DNA of 64,000 nucleotides from Enoplolaimus lenunculus (GCA_030248215.1 JASANG010004096.1:62001-126000); one strand, 5' to 3'; positions 13,351 to 26,227 are shown, counted from the stretch's first letter. Notes: generated from the sequence alone by a model not told the origin. Made by a program: numbers and translations.

Positions 13351-13798
13351 ATATGCTGCTGGATTGTATTCAAGAGGTGTGCATATTTTAAATTTTAACA
13401 TTTGTTGTACCATCTGAAAATCTTAACACGCGTTTATTAGTAAATTCCTTTGTTCGTATGATCCTATAGTATGTTAGTTGTGCCAAATGATGCATTTGGA
13501 TTCAACTGCCGTAAAACACCATGCCGCTTCAACAAGTAGAGTTCCGTTCGAATTATAGTAGCAAGTATTCTAAGAAAGAGAGTTGAGCAAATACAAGTTG
13601 CCTTAGGTTCAGTATTGTATTTGGATTCGTTATTCGCTTAAACATCACATATGAATTATTAACGTTGCCAAAACGAGATAACAATCTTCTTACACGAAAA
13701 CCAAATCAAAGAAAAATTTTCGGGGTGAAACGTCGTCCGAACCGAAAAGAAACGTTCAAATATTTCTTACCCACTGAAAAATCTTTTAGATTACAATT

Positions 13799-14069
13799 TT
13801 AACCCCTTCTCACATTGAGTTGCCTATAGGTAATTCAGTGCAGTGTATATACGTTAAATAGTATATATCGCACCGTGTTTAAAAATCGCAACACGTATAC
13901 ATAGTACTAAATCACCACAAGACGTGAGAGCCCCCTCGGGTTCGAGCGTCAACCTCCTATAGCTGAGTGGTGATGGTATACGCCTCCCACGCCAGTCACT
14001 GGAATTCAAATCCTAGCATAAAAGTAGGTCTCAGGGGAAATAGAAAATATTCATGTGAAAAAGGGTTAA
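13799..14069 (+). mobile_element. piggyBac-type MITE with tRNA-like segment, copy 2
   Basis: TTAA on both sides. Close to copy 1 throughout and in the same orientation, about 450 bp downstream of it. Confidence 0.75.
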
Positions 14070-14458
14070 GCGAAAAATTTTCAGTTTACTATCTTTAAAC
14101 TGCGCGAAGTTTTGTTATAAACTCAAAATAAGTAAATTTAATTAAGATGAAGTTTGTGCCAACTTTACAGTAAACGCTAGTCTGTCTATGATACGAAATA
14201 AAGAATCATTTTGACCAAAACCAAAATATGACACTTAATTCTCAAGGGTTATGCTTGTGACAATGATGGATTGCGAAATTTGTGCGACACAGACAGTGCA
14301 AAACTTTGAGTGAAATGTGATCCTAAAGGAGTTGTTCCTATATTCTCTCTCTCTGGGTTCCAAAATATTATAGTTGCACTATTTTTCGGCTTTGTATACA
14401 GATAAACATTAATAGTAATAATTGAAAAATACCTTCTGCAATGTGATGTTCGACTTGA

Positions 14459-14617
14459 TGGCCCATGTAAACATCAGGGGCGGAACATTTTTCTGTGGGC
14501 TGGAACAGAGTAAGCATAAGCTATAGACTAATTGTTTTGCTTGGCTGAGGTTTAGGCTTAGGCTTAGGCTTAGGAATATGCTTATAATACTGTTGCGCCC
14601 CTGTTCTTTACATTGGC
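14459..14617 (-). mobile_element. GGCCMATGTAAAG MITE, exact 8-bp duplication
   Basis: Ends GGCCCATGTAAA and TTTACATTGGC with inner CAGGGGCGGAAC. The arm is built of TTAGGC units. The target duplication CGACTTGA flanks it exactly. This is the main repeat family of the window. Confidence 0.75.
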
Positions 14618-15026
14618 CGACTTGAACAACATTATGAAAAGAACCATGGGCTGTAACTACGTGGAGGCGACAAGGGTGCAGGTCCCAATAGGTATCTTTA
14701 TTAACCCAGGTAAAAAATGATATATAGGATCACAAACCTTTACTTTAATAAACTGGTCCCTTTTATCAATGTTCTGGCTCCCTTCTACGAAGTAGAATTT
14801 CTGGTTACCAACCTGAAAACAATCGTTTGTCCGTCAGAGCAATTTCCACGCATCTCAAACTGGTAAAGTAAACACGTGCGCAAACGAACGAATTGATACC
14901 AAACCAATGCCTAAACTTTATCAAATATCAATGGACACAAATAATAAAATCAAATATTGCATTTAGTATTTTGATTTCAATTCAAGTATACTCAGAAATA
15001 TTTAAAGTCAATTGATATCAAATTTT

Positions 15027-15234
15027 GGCCCACGCATAGAACAGGGCCGGATCGTTTTCCGAAGGGGCTATAATAGAGTCAGTTTGAGCTTTAGACTAAC
15101 TGTTTTGCTTAGGCTTAGGCTCAGGCGTAGGCTTAGGCTTAGAAATCGGCTCATCCATACGCTTAGGTTTAGGCTTAGGCTTGGCTTAGGAATATGCTTA
15201 TACTACTGTTCCGGCACTGTTCTATACATCTGCC
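15027..15234 (-). mobile_element. GGCCMATG MITE, subfamily with CAGGGCCGG ends
   Basis: Ends GGCCCACGCATAGAACAGGG and CTGTTCTATACATCTGCCC; TTAGGC arms. It represents a second subfamily (GTATAGAACAGGGCCGG) also seen at 37,477, 40,847, 49,144 and 55,595. Confidence 0.65.
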
Positions 15235-15459
15235 CAAGTTTTGAACAATATCTAAGAGTGCAGCTTGTCGAACAAAATGTGACAGTGATTTTGTTTCAAA
15301 ATCAAATACTTTTAACGTAGCAGAGGAGAAATCGCACAACAAAGGCAAATTGCGCACAGGAAACATGAGCGGTAGTTTCGCATCCGCAATTAAAGTTTGT
15401 TTTTTGATGCAGTAATTGATCAACTCTTGGTGAAATGCTTACAAAACAATAGCGTCAAA

Positions 15460-15830
15460 CAGTGATTGGTGATAACAAGAGTGGATGGATGATCAATCTA
15501 ACAAGAGTGTGCAACTACCGAAATTTGTATGGTACAAAATGTACCACCGGGCGTTGTATTTTTGGCCGACCCCCCTTTATTTATTGGGGGGGGGGTAGTT
15601 CATGTTTGAAACGTAGAATGCGCATGGTATTTATATTACAGACAGAGTTAGTTTTCAACTGCTACATTTTAACGTGTAAAATTGGAAAATTGTCCAACTT
15701 CACCCCCTCGCTTAAATAAAGGGCGGTAGGCCAAAAACGCAACGCGTGCCGAGTACATTCTTTGCTACGCAGAATGTACCCAGATGCACACTCTTGTTAT
15801 AAACAGTGATCATTCACTCTTGGTGATAAT
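15460..15830. mobile_element. CCAAGAGTGGATGATC / CAAGAGTRTGCAACT MITE
   Basis: Outer inverted ends (TTGGTGATAACAAGAGTGG) and inner ones (AACAAGAGTGTGCAACT / GCACACTCTTGTTATA). Related copies at 19,427-19,735 and 60,957-61,160 and an end fragment at 33,848-33,890. Confidence 0.6.
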
Positions 15831-17182
15831 AAACGAACGTATTGGCAAAATGTGATCGAGGCATGAATTTCTAAAAATGGTGGAAAATACACCCAGCTGT
15901 TTCGTTGATACAATGTGAATTGATAAGTAACTATTAATCAATCTTAACGTACTGCGACAATTTTGCTGCGTTAAACTGGTGTATTTTAAATTTAAAAATT
16001 GTGAGCGATGCGAACACTGCATTGAGCAATATTTTGCCGTTACATATTCTGTTTTTTTAATTTATATAATGATATTCGGTTAATCAAATCCAAAAATTGA
16101 AAATTGCAAAAAAATAAGCGCTTTGAAATGCATCTATTATGAATAAATGCGTGAATTTAGCTATCATTTCACTTGCAGCTTTTGCTACGGTTATGATTCT
16201 GTATATATGTCGTAGGTTAATCTGCGATTCTGGCCAATTACCTATTGGTCAAGGCCAATCTACTATTTTGTGTATTAATAGCAATTTCGTCCAGGTTAAA
16301 CTGTTATTAAACTTATAGACCAATCAGACTTGATTATTTGGACAGACGTAACACCGTTAACCAATCAGCGTTAGCTTTACATCAATGTTGTTTTGCTACA
16401 TCTTTTACAATCGCTATTTGGCATGAATAGCAGATTGTCCTACGACATATATATGATTTTCAATAGAAAAACATCGAAAGTTTTTGCAACGCATGATATT
16501 TTATCCAAATCTCATTTAGCGCGGGTTCGTTGCAAAATGTTTTTACATCAGCCAACGACTGTCATTGCACCCAACTGAAAACAGAGGTTCGATAAATTAC
16601 AAACAAGCGAATAAGCAACAGAAGGCACGTATATCCTACAGCGGACAACAGACTGGTAGACTGACCTTGAGCAATATTACTGGTCACAATTAATTCCTGA
16701 GACGAACAGATTGTAAAAGCGATTTAGCGTTAGATTAAAATCCGTTTAGTGCTATAATCTTTACCCAAATACAGATATGTGTCTGACAGCATAATTTAAG
16801 TTCAAAATTACCATCAACTGACCCTACACTGAAAGCAATATTTAAACTGACAGACAATCATGGCACTTGATCACTCGTTGCCATGAAGTTTTTTCTCAGA
16901 GATCCTATCGTGGCGTATGCACTCAGCGGTGAGACCGGCTGTATTAATAAAACAGGGTTCACAGAGAACAATGTCCTGTCAACAAGCGTTCATTATTTTT
17001 AATATGAGCGTTACCTCAATGTAGGTTACTCAAATTAACTTTTTAACTGAAATAAAAAATGTTTTTCATTTTAAGAAACAGAAATCGAACTGATGCAATA
17101 TTTTCAACTTTACCTTATTTGTTAGAATTAATAACTTGAATGGTGAGCGAGAATTATGCTTAAATTTTTTATTTTCGGCATT
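15831..17182. other. No gene seen
   Basis: AT-rich, no domain-bearing frame. Confidence 0.4.
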
Positions 17183-17408
17183 ATACACTGCTAAAAATGG
17201 TGAGTCAAATTGACGCTATCCGAAATAGATTTTTCCGGATTACATAAACTAAGTCGAATTCGACTCCATCAGAGTCAACTTCGACTCACTCAGTGACTGG
17301 AATAAGCCAAATTCCACCCTGTCACAGTCGAATTTGACTCAGTTTGTGTAGTAGAGAAAAGCCTATTTCGGAGAGCGTCAAGTTGACTCACCATTTTCAT
17401 GCTGTGTA
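17183..17408. mobile_element. Palindromic GACTC MITE, copy 1
   Basis: Ends TACACTGCTAAAAATGGTG and CACCATTTTCATGCTGTGTA; almost the whole unit is an inverted repeat with GAATTTGACTC-type blocks. TA-flanked. Confidence 0.7.
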
Positions 17409-17984
17409 GCATTAACAATACTTACGTTACATTATTATTCAAGCTTATAGAGTTCGAGCGCAGTCACGTTCAATTTTAGTAATACAAACTATTTAGATTC
17501 TTTCAACTGAAATTGGTGTACCTAAGAAAACTGATTAAATATACTGTATCATTTGTCTCATTACTTTTATTACGTTTTTATTAAGTCGAATAAAAGTTTA
17601 TACGTAGCGTCAGACTGTCACCACCTAAGATTGTAAATTGGCAGAGGTCTGTGAAAACGACGGTGTATAATAATTTCAAATAGGGTTGTTGTCGAAAAAC
17701 CAAGCCAAACTGTGCTATTCTAGCAAAATAATAATGAATAGAATTTTGTAATAACTCTAAATTTAAATTGTAATCAAATATTTGGATGTATGAAAGAGTT
17801 AACATGGAATCAAAATTAATTTACTGTGTGACTTCTTTTTGAATGATTGCGCACTTAAAAAGAATTGTATTTTTGATGTTAATACTGCAGTCGCTTGCTG
17901 GTATTCCTAAAACACGAGAGCGAAAGAATATTTACATGGTTTATCTAGCGTCGAAAAGGTTTCATAAATCCTGTAGAAGTAGGA

Positions 17985-18425
17985 GATATTCGTAAACCAG
18001 AGTAGAACTTTACCCGCGGGTCGGGTATACATATAATTTCAACCGTGAGTATACCCGTGGGTAAAAGATTTGTATCACACGGATAAAAAATTAAGACTTT
18101 TCCTGTGCAAAACATACGCTGTTAACTGAGCTAGTCAGTGAACGGTGAAAAAGTATATGTTCTGTGCTTTATTTAGTTGGGTTTGAAATTTTGTCGTTTC
18201 TAGTCAGCTTTCACGTGTAAAATTCATTTGAGCTATAACGCCAAACTTTATTAAAGTACAAATCACTAACGATTTTTCAAATACTGGTTCAACTTCAGGC
18301 GCGGGTAAAAGGTGAGTCGTCGATAAATCGTTTCAGGGTGCGTAAACCCACGGGTAAAAAATTTCTTATTTGCATGGTAATAAAACCCGGGCAGGTTAAA
18401 AATTGTTACTCACATCGCACTCTGT
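17985..18425 (+). repeat. GGGTAAA-ended repeat, copy 1
   Basis: Begins and ends with ACCCGCGGGT/CACGGGTAAAA blocks. The interior (GCTTTATTTAGTTGGGTTTG) recurs in reverse at 27,105-27,510. Confidence 0.5.
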
Positions 18426-19426
18426 CGTAAACATGGCGTGCCGTGAAAATTTATCCGTAACAAACACAGTTGAATAAACGATATACAAAAACAATTAAAA
18501 AAACTAATTCCATTATCCTAATGCTTTTCTTCAAACGTCTTCAAGTATTTTCGCATTAATTCCTTCATTCTTCTATTTTATTTTTACTTAATTTCTGATA
18601 ACTATGTCAAATTTTAAGTAGGTTTAATAGTGTGAAAATAATGTTGAGTTATTTGAATATTATTAGTGTCGCAGCAATATGACTGTTCACGTTTACCAAA
18701 TCTATAATGAAATATGAAAAAACGAAAATATCGCTAGGTGAAACGATTGACTACTGCTATTAATGCAATTTCTTAAGTCATTACTACTATGAAAAATATT
18801 TTATTTAAATACTTTAGTTATATTTCACTAACTTTTTTAAACACAAAGTGTCCTAAATATTGAGTAAATCTTCGTTGAAATAATGTAAATAAACGTTTCT
18901 GTCAAATATTTTTGCATTCGAAAATTCGAAAGCTCACATAAACACAACAATTCTAAACAAAATTAACATTGCAAAATTGATTTGTTTTGACATCCGCGTC
19001 AATTTTCAGCTTTTCATTGTCGAAAATTGTTCCAATTTTTCAATTGAAAAACCATATGAATGAAAATTTTGCTGCAAAAGCGCATTTCATCGAAACGTTT
19101 TGGCCCATTCAATACCTATAGCAACCAAATTAATATCTTCAAATGCAGACACCAACTTTACCAACCGCAACTGTCCAAATATCAAATACCGCAGTGCAGC
19201 AGCAACAGCGTATTTTGGAAAACAATTGAAATACGGAACGACAAAATCAAACTATACCGACAGGTAGCTAAGTAATTTCTTAGTAAATCGAACATTCTTA
19301 GCATATCAAAGTGAAAGGTGACAAAATTGCAACGCGGTCGCCAAATACACAGGTAAAAACCAAACAACCATATAATTATATTTAAACAAATGTCTGGTAT
19401 TATCTTGCAGATATCGTTTGGTTTAA
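18426..19426. other. No gene seen
   Basis: Very AT-rich; open frames at 19,060-19,472 overlap on both strands and show no domain. Confidence 0.4.
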
Positions 19427-19735
19427 GCAAGAGTGCATGATGCAAGAGTACGCAACTCTTGGAGTTCCGCATGGTACAAAATTTGCCGCCAGGCGTTGCG
19501 TTTCGACCCCCTTGTTTAGGGGGGTTGTTGTCACATGCAAAACCCTGAATTAAACTATACGCGGATTATTTGTATTGGCGAATATATAAAGTGTCATGAC
19601 TCGCACATGTTGTTCCCCCTCTGAATATAGGGAGGGGCAGTGCAAAAACGCAACGCGTGGCGGGTACATTGTTTCCTACACAAAATACACCCAGTTGCAT
19701 ACTCTTGTTTTAAAGCAAGCATCATCCACTCTTGG
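19427..19735. mobile_element. CAAGAGTRTGCAACT MITE
   Basis: Inner ends GCAAGAGTACGCAACT and GTTGCATACTCTTG; shares TGGTACAAAATTTGCCGCCAGGC-like and AAAACGCAACGCGTG blocks with 15,460-15,830. Confidence 0.6.
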
Positions 19736-19894
19736 TTTAAGCGTCTGCAGACTATTATTAACTGCGGGTTGGGTTAAGTTAGAATATCTAAAAAATATAC
19801 ATATAACTGGCATGTTATGCGACACTAATAAAAAAATTTTCATTTGATGTGTTTAATTGCAGCAAGTCTATATTAAGCACTACCATATATATAC

Positions 19895-20400
19895 AGCCCT
19901 TCTCGAAATCTTCGCTGCGAATGCTAATGGCGCTCGAACCTATTATCTAAAAACTTAAACTTAAATTATAGCTTAACTAAATTTGAATATCAGTTTAAGT
20001 AAAACTTAAATGGCTGGACGGACTAACTAAACTAGAATTTTAAGTTCTACTTAAACTTACGTGTTTTTAAATTTAACATAAGTTTAAGTAAACTTATTTT
20101 TAGATTAAGTAACACGTGCAGCCGAGAAATTATGCGTATCAAAGAGTTCACTAAGTTTAGCTTAAACTAAAAATACGTAAGATTTTAAATTAGTTTAAGC
20201 GTAAACCTACCCGTTGGTTCAGTTATTCTAGAATCTTAGTTTAATGCTGCTGGATTAGCTTAAGCTTGAATCAAGTTAGTTTAAGCTTTTAGAGAGTACG
20301 ACGTACGGATTAGCGGTCCGTTGCTCTAACTATTGATCTGCGCAGCCGTTTCAAACTTTCCGCTACAATGGCTCTATATGCCGCAAGTTTGCTGCTACAA
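19895..20400 (-). mobile_element. SINE copy split by an AT-rich foldback insertion
   Basis: SINE tail (CGCTGCGAATGCTAATGGCG) at 19,905 and head (GACGTACGGATTAGCGG to CGCAGCC) at 20,299-20,346 are separated by about 350 bp of TTAAGTTTAAG-rich inverted repeats. Confidence 0.5.
19942..20294. mobile_element. AT-rich foldback element inside the SINE
   Basis: Many inverted AAACTTAAAC / GTTTAAGTTT motifs; ends AAAAACTTAAACTTAAA and TTAGTTTAAGCTTTT. Confidence 0.5.
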
Positions 20401-21396
20401 CATACGTAAATGAATAGGTACGCCGCGAAACCGCATTATCTACAGAGCGGCTGACACACATCGAAATGTACACGATTTGTTTCAGAAAACTGGTCTTTTT
20501 GTACAGCTTATAGCGTAATAGCGTTGAATTTTAAAATTCGTGATAATTAAAATCAAGCTGAGTATAAAAGCTATACGCAATACTGCTTTGAAATTTTAAA
20601 TTAAACATTTTAAACTTAGAAACTGCAGAATTTGCCGTGTTTTACTTCAATTCAAAACTACTACCTAACACTACTTAATTGCAAACTCCTCGCTACAAAA
20701 CCAACATTTCGACCTTTATACTATTTGTTTTCGTATCTTAAATTAAAATTTACATAAGTAAAGTTTCTTAATACATAAGCATAAAAGTGTACTATAAGGC
20801 TAATTAGAAACACATAATCTTGCACTAGCTTTAGCCACACACATATATAGCGTTTGGTAGGTTTAATTAAATTAAACTAAGAGCGGTTTCTGAAATTAGA
20901 CTATCTATCTACACACTGACAGAGCAACATGACTTGATAAATATGGGAATTCCGGAATTTTGTCCCGAAACCGCAGTTCAAAATGAGGCATAGTCCTTAA
21001 TATATATAAGTCAACGACGCAACAACAAGCTAGCGGCCGCTTGAACTCGACTCTAACAAAGAAGCTTTTAACAAAATTGGATGCATAGTAAGAAGTTAAT
21101 TATGGTTGATAATAAACAAGTTCGTTTTAGTAAAACAGAATACAGGCTTGCGAGGATAAAGCGTGAATATTAACTAAATCCTTGTTGCTGGGACAGACGG
21201 GTTTGTTGTTTATATAAATGCGGCAACATTTGCAAATGAATTATGGTATTAATTTGTATCACCGGGTTCGGTTGAAAAATGTTAATCTCGCAATTACAAA
21301 TATTCCCGGTTGCCATTGGTGTAAACCAGTTTCGCAGCAAGCGGAGAGTGAAACAATAGACGCCGCCACGCCTACGAACAGTTTTGCCCTTCGTAC
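20401..21396. other. No gene seen
   Basis: AT-rich. A 97-codon + frame begins at 21,218 and overlaps the minus-strand candidate exon. Confidence 0.35.
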
Positions 21397-21614
21397 CCGT
21401 CCTGGGAAAATTTTTTGGATTTCATTAAAAGGATTTCGCGGTTTAGAACAAATTTTGTTTCCCTCTCTGGAAATCTTGTTGTCCACTCAGCTAAGAATTC
21501 CTTGGGCGTAATCCCAAGGGTCTGCAAGTTATATCCTGGTAGCGGTCGAATCCTCAGTGTCCACCCGGTAGCTAATTCGTTGATCACGGAAACCGACAAT
21601 GTATGCATGCCGTT
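21397..21614 (-). CDS. Candidate internal exon, function unknown
   Basis: Strong acceptor ATATTTTTAG, then an open frame (SVINELATGWTLRIRPLPGY, QTLGITPKEFLAEW) to a possible donor G|GTACGA. Base composition is less AT-rich than the surroundings. Other frames of both strands are also open over part of this stretch, which weakens the case. No family is recognised and no partner exon was found. Confidence 0.25.
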
Positions 21615-21739
21615 CTAAAAATATATTTTCATTTTATCAAACTGTGAGCAGATATTTGAAAATCAAGCAAACAAATAATTTCTTTTTAGCGTTCAAACAT
21701 TTATAACCAAACAAAACTTTGCGTAAAGTTAAAAAAATA

Positions 21740-21931
21740 GGCCAATGTATTAACGAATAGGGGCGAAACAGTGTTATAAGCATATTCCTTAGCCTAAGCC
21801 TAAGCGTAAGAATGAGCATATTCCTAAGCCTCAGCCTACACCTACGTCACGTAAAAAATTAGCCTAAAGCTTAAGCTTACTGTATTGCAGTTCTACAGAA
21901 AAACGTTCCACCCCTGATTTTTACATGGGCC
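21740..21931 (+). mobile_element. GGCCMATGTAAAG MITE
   Basis: GGCCAATGTATTAACGAATA start and TGATTTTTACATGGGCC end; CCTAAGC arms. Confidence 0.65.
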
Positions 21932-22347
21932 AAAAAATATATTTTTTCAGTTGTATCTGTTAATAATCAAACTTTAATGCGACAAATTTGCAGACTCTCC
22001 CCACCATTGTTATCAGTTGTAATGTAAACCATTCCGTCACAAAACGCTGAGGCGTTTTAAAATCAAAGTTGTGTTTGGTAGTTCGATCTTTTTTGATTGG
22101 CACGTTTTTGGAGGTACCAAATCCGCCTACGCGCATGGACTATCGACTTTGTTTACAATTAATTACACATGTGAGTGTATTAAAGCGGAAAGTTTTGATA
22201 CAGTCGCACACATTGTATTAACGATACCATCAATCGGTTTAAATATGCACAGATTGCATAAAACACAACATAAGCCTGCATTCAAAGTTTAATTCGTTTC
22301 ACAATTTCAAAATCTATTTTCTAATAAACAACCCATCACGAGGGGTA
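21932..22347. other. No gene seen
   Basis: A 73-codon + frame (22,071-22,292) has no domain or splice support. Confidence 0.35.
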
Positions 22348-22564
22348 TTTAAAAATGCAAAAAATGGTGAGTCAAATTGACTGTCTCCGAAATAGGCTCT
22401 ACGGGACTACGCAAACTGAGTCAAATTCGACTCCGCCAGACTCAAACATGCGACTCAGTGAATCGAATTTGACTCTGCCGGAGTCGAATTTTGACTCAAT
22501 TTGTGTAGTCCCGTAAAGCCTATTTCGGAGAGAGTCAATTTGACTCACTATTTTTTGCTGTGTA
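22348..22564. mobile_element. Palindromic GACTC MITE, copy 2
   Basis: ATGGTGAGTCAAATTGAC start and GTCAATTTGACTCACTATTT end, ending TGCTGTGTA; near-perfect hairpin. Confidence 0.7.
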
Positions 22565-22880
22565 CGCCAACGGTCGTTCAACCAGAACCAGTAGAAAAAA
22601 CGGTTCTTTAAGACCTTGAGACATTACTACCGTACAAACCAGTTTATATAGCCATACACATAAGGCATCGAGTAAAATACACCTGGAAATGCTTTATTAA
22701 ACCGCTGATGTACAAGAATATTTATAGGAAAATTATTTAGAATTCGGAAGAATACCAAGCTTAAGTACGTCATACTGAACATATCGTTGATTCAGAGTGT
22801 CTTATCAATCTTTCCCAATACACTCCTACATCCATTTCTGAACAACTGCGTAAACGGACAAAAATACCTTACTTTACTTT

Positions 22881-23070
22881 GGCACATGTTAAGATCATGG
22901 GCGGAACGTTTTTCTGTGGGACTAGAATACAGTAAGCTTAAGGTTTAGACTAATTTTGTTGTCTGGCTTAGGCTTACGCTTAGACTTAGGAATATGATCA
23001 TTCTTACGCTTAGGCTTAAGCTTAGGCTAAGGTTTAGGAATATGTTTCCGCCCCTGTTTATTGTACCATT
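22881..23070 (-). mobile_element. GGCCMATGTAAAG MITE
   Basis: GGCACATGTTAAGATCATGG start; right end degraded (CCGCCCCTGTTTATTGTACC). Confidence 0.6.
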
Positions 23071-23086
23071 CCCCTGGTCTATAGCG

Positions 23087-23287
23087 TACACTGCAAAAAA
23101 TGGTTAGTCAAAACGGGACTACGAAAACTGAGTCACTATTCGACTCTGTCAAAGTCAAATTCGTCTCACCAGAGTCGCTCAGTGAGTCGAATTTGACTCT
23201 GGTGAAGTCGAATTTGATTCAGTTTGCGTAGTCCACAAAAGCCAATTTCGGAAAGAGTCAATTTGACGCACCATTTTCTGCTGTGTA
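23087..23287. mobile_element. Palindromic GACTC MITE, copy 3
   Basis: TACACTGCAAAAAATGGTTA to CACCATTTTCTGCTGTGTA, 17 bp after the preceding MITE. Confidence 0.7.
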
Positions 23288-23400
23288 GTATGCTTCAGCA
23301 AAATCCATGTAAGTAAAGTTAAGAGGTTCGGTTTCTTACTAAGAACTTTTCCTTGCACAGGACATAAATCTAAATTTTATCCAACTGTCTCGGTAAACAA

Positions 23401-23611
23401 TACACTGCAAAAAATGGTGAGTGAAATTGACTCTCTCTGAAATAGACTCTACGGGACTACGCAAACTGAGCCACAATTCGACTCTGCCAGAGTGAAATTC
23501 GTCTCACCAGAGTCGCTCATTGAGTCGAATTTGACTGTGGCGGAGTCGAATTTGACTCAGTTTGTGCAGCCCGGAAAAGCCTATTTCGGAGAGAGTCAAT
23601 TTTACTTTAGC
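23401..23611. mobile_element. Palindromic GACTC MITE, copy 4, right end lost
   Basis: TACACTGCAAAAAATGGTGA start; stops inside the right arm (GAGAGAGTCAATTTTAC). Confidence 0.65.
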
Positions 23612-23971
23612 AGCGCGGTTTAATGTCTAAACGGCTTAAGATTCGATAAGCAGATTTAACTTGAAAATTGTTATTTCATAACTGTTGCTACACGATTCTG
23701 CAATGTTTATATCGTCTACGATAATTATTCAGCGCTGTGGTGTTTGACTGTGAGTGCTTTCTGTCTCAAGTGTTTTCTAGCTGATGATGACGGTGTTGGT
23801 GAATAGCGCGTAAACCTCTTAATGGTGCCGGGACCCGGGTACGCGCGAGTTGAGCATTACGTTGACTCAGCTTTGGGTTGACTATTAGCTTAGTAAATAT
23901 CGCTAATTGTTTTGGATGAAATTCGAAACACCAGTTATACTAGAGCAACAATTTGCTGTTTATAGGACAGA

Positions 23972-24221
23972 CAGTGGCGGATCCAGAAATTTCTGGTGTG
24001 GAGGGGTGTACAAGTGGAAAATGTTAAGTTTTGGCACAAGTCACACACATAGAAAATTAGATGTGCTGAGTTTCGGGGCGAAAGCCACGAAACAACTGTG
24101 AAATTTTGATATATCGGAACAAAGATGTGCACTGTACGTTTGATTATAACCCTGAAAAAAATTGATACTGAGCAGCCGGTGGGGGGATGCATACCCCACA
24201 TCCCCCCTGGATCCGCCCTTG
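23972..24221. mobile_element. hAT-like MITE (CAGTGGCGGATCC family)
   Basis: CAGTGGCGGATCCAG start and CTGGATCCGCCCTTG end; flanks AGGACAGA and AGGACACA match at 7 of 8 bases. Confidence 0.65.
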
Positions 24222-24567
24222 AGGACACACCCGTCGCTAGGTCTAGGCTGTCATGATAGGGTCAACGTTATATCACGGGAGGAATATTAGGAGTCGCAAA
24301 CCGTGTTGAAAATTTTCCAAGAACCAACAAAGTTTTAGATAGAGCGGTTGTAGTTTTTTGGCCCATGACTCGGATACGAGTCCGTCTAAACAACGAGTAG
24401 GTTTCCGACCCATGCGACTCTATGTTATAGTTTTTACCGGTTTAAGTTTGATTTTGCCATTAATATTCACCTCGTGGAGAAAAATATAGTATTCATGTTT
24501 TGTTAAAATTGCTCCAATGAACGAAATTATTTTAAAACTGTTCACCAACCTAAACATCGCATGATAC

Positions 24568-24747
24568 TCGGGCCCGTAGCCAAGCGGATGGTGGTGGGAG
24601 CAGGAAGGACTCAACCCTCATGCGAAATTTTGGCCCCTCTAGAAAATATTCTACCTTACTTGTAAGTCATTGAAAACTATTGTATGCCCCTCCTTATACA
24701 AAATTTCTTATCTCCCCTAGCAAGGTGAGTTGTCTACGGCCTGATAC
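24568..24747 (-). repeat. CCCGTAGCCAG repeat, reverse copy
   Basis: GGGCCCGTAGCCAAGCGG at one side and the inverted block GCAAGGTGAGTTGTCTACGGC at the other. Confidence 0.5.
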
Positions 24748-26227
24748 TACTGAATCTTGAGACAATAGTGGGCATTATAGCTAAAATTGCACATGACAAA
24801 AACTTGTCGAAAAATTACATGATAAATATTTCGTGTTTGTCTTGCTGCAAAAATCCTTGATAATACACAATTGTGTTCCTTTGCCAATCATTACCTGATC
24901 AAATTTCTACGGCAACCAAAGGTTAAGGATAACAGCAACAGCGGTCTAGAAATTTGACACTTTGAGCGAGAAAAGGTCCGCTTAGTCACAGTTTCTAATT
25001 AAGCTAATTCCGACATAATGCTATTGAACTTATGTGTTTTATACTTAAGTATGATTATGTTATGTAATTAGGAAAATGCAACAATTACGTATCGCTGTTT
25101 ACTTGCGACGTTGCACTGCGCAGTGCGCACATAAAGATATTAAGTTGATTCTACACACTCTTTACCACTGTGGATACCTTATTGCGTTCGATTAGCCAAC
25201 TTGGTCTTTTTGGAACATTTTCCTTCACAATCGTACACCTAAACCTGACTCAAACCAAACACTGAATTAAACCTAAACCTAAACCTAAACTGTTGTTATT
25301 CTAAGTCGAAAAGTTTCAAAATACCCACTCCACTGACCCATTTTTATGGATTGAAAAATTCAACTCACAAGATATACTGATTGTAAGTAAATCTGACGTT
25401 GCCACAATGAAATTTTAGCTTTTGAAAGCTTAAGCGATCATTGAAACTTTCGACTCGTTGCAGTACTTGAAAACGTGGCCCGTGGTTAGCTCAGCATGCG
25501 AAAAATTTTGCTGACAGCATCAAAGCGTCCCACACGGCTGACTAATGAGTATGAAACTTTTGTAGTGGAGTCACAATTGTTTAGGTAAAACAGCACGGTT
25601 CCCTCCTGACCCCTTAGTGCGAAGCGTCCGCCTGCCTAAACAATTTAAAATTTTGTATTACAAGATGAAAGCTCAACTTTTAGACCAGCTCGAACTCAAA
25701 ATGCTCACACTTTATCGGACTGGGATTTCGTACCCACCACCTAACGCTAGATCAATTGGCTGGGGTTAATTACTTAAAAATTCCACTCATAATAGCACAG
25801 ATACTGGGCCGTGCCCTGAAAAATCACCAATGGCAGCATCGTTTCCGCTTTGTCAGACTTGCACCTTAACACTGGTTGCATGTCGCATTCAGTCTGACAG
25901 CAACAATGATTAACGATTATAAATTTGTCAACTTTCAAAAAGTTATTAAATTTATCAACGTCAAAATTTGTAAAGCTACAGATGATGCACCATCAATGTG
26001 CTCTGTGACTGTAGTTTGAAGTTGAAGTTTGACTGAAACATTCACTCATGCCTTGTTCACTCAGAAAGTAGCTGGAGTTGGTGTGAGCTCGTAAAACTAG
26101 CACAAGGACAGGGGTACACTCCCCCTGGATCGATTTTGACCTTCCGCTTGAACATTTTCAACCTCGCTTGTAAGTAGTGATGTTAAACTCTTGAATGCGT
26201 TGTCTGAAAGTTTTTAGACCACCTACA
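24748..26227. other. No gene seen
   Basis: AT-rich single-copy-looking sequence without domain-bearing frames. Confidence 0.4.
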
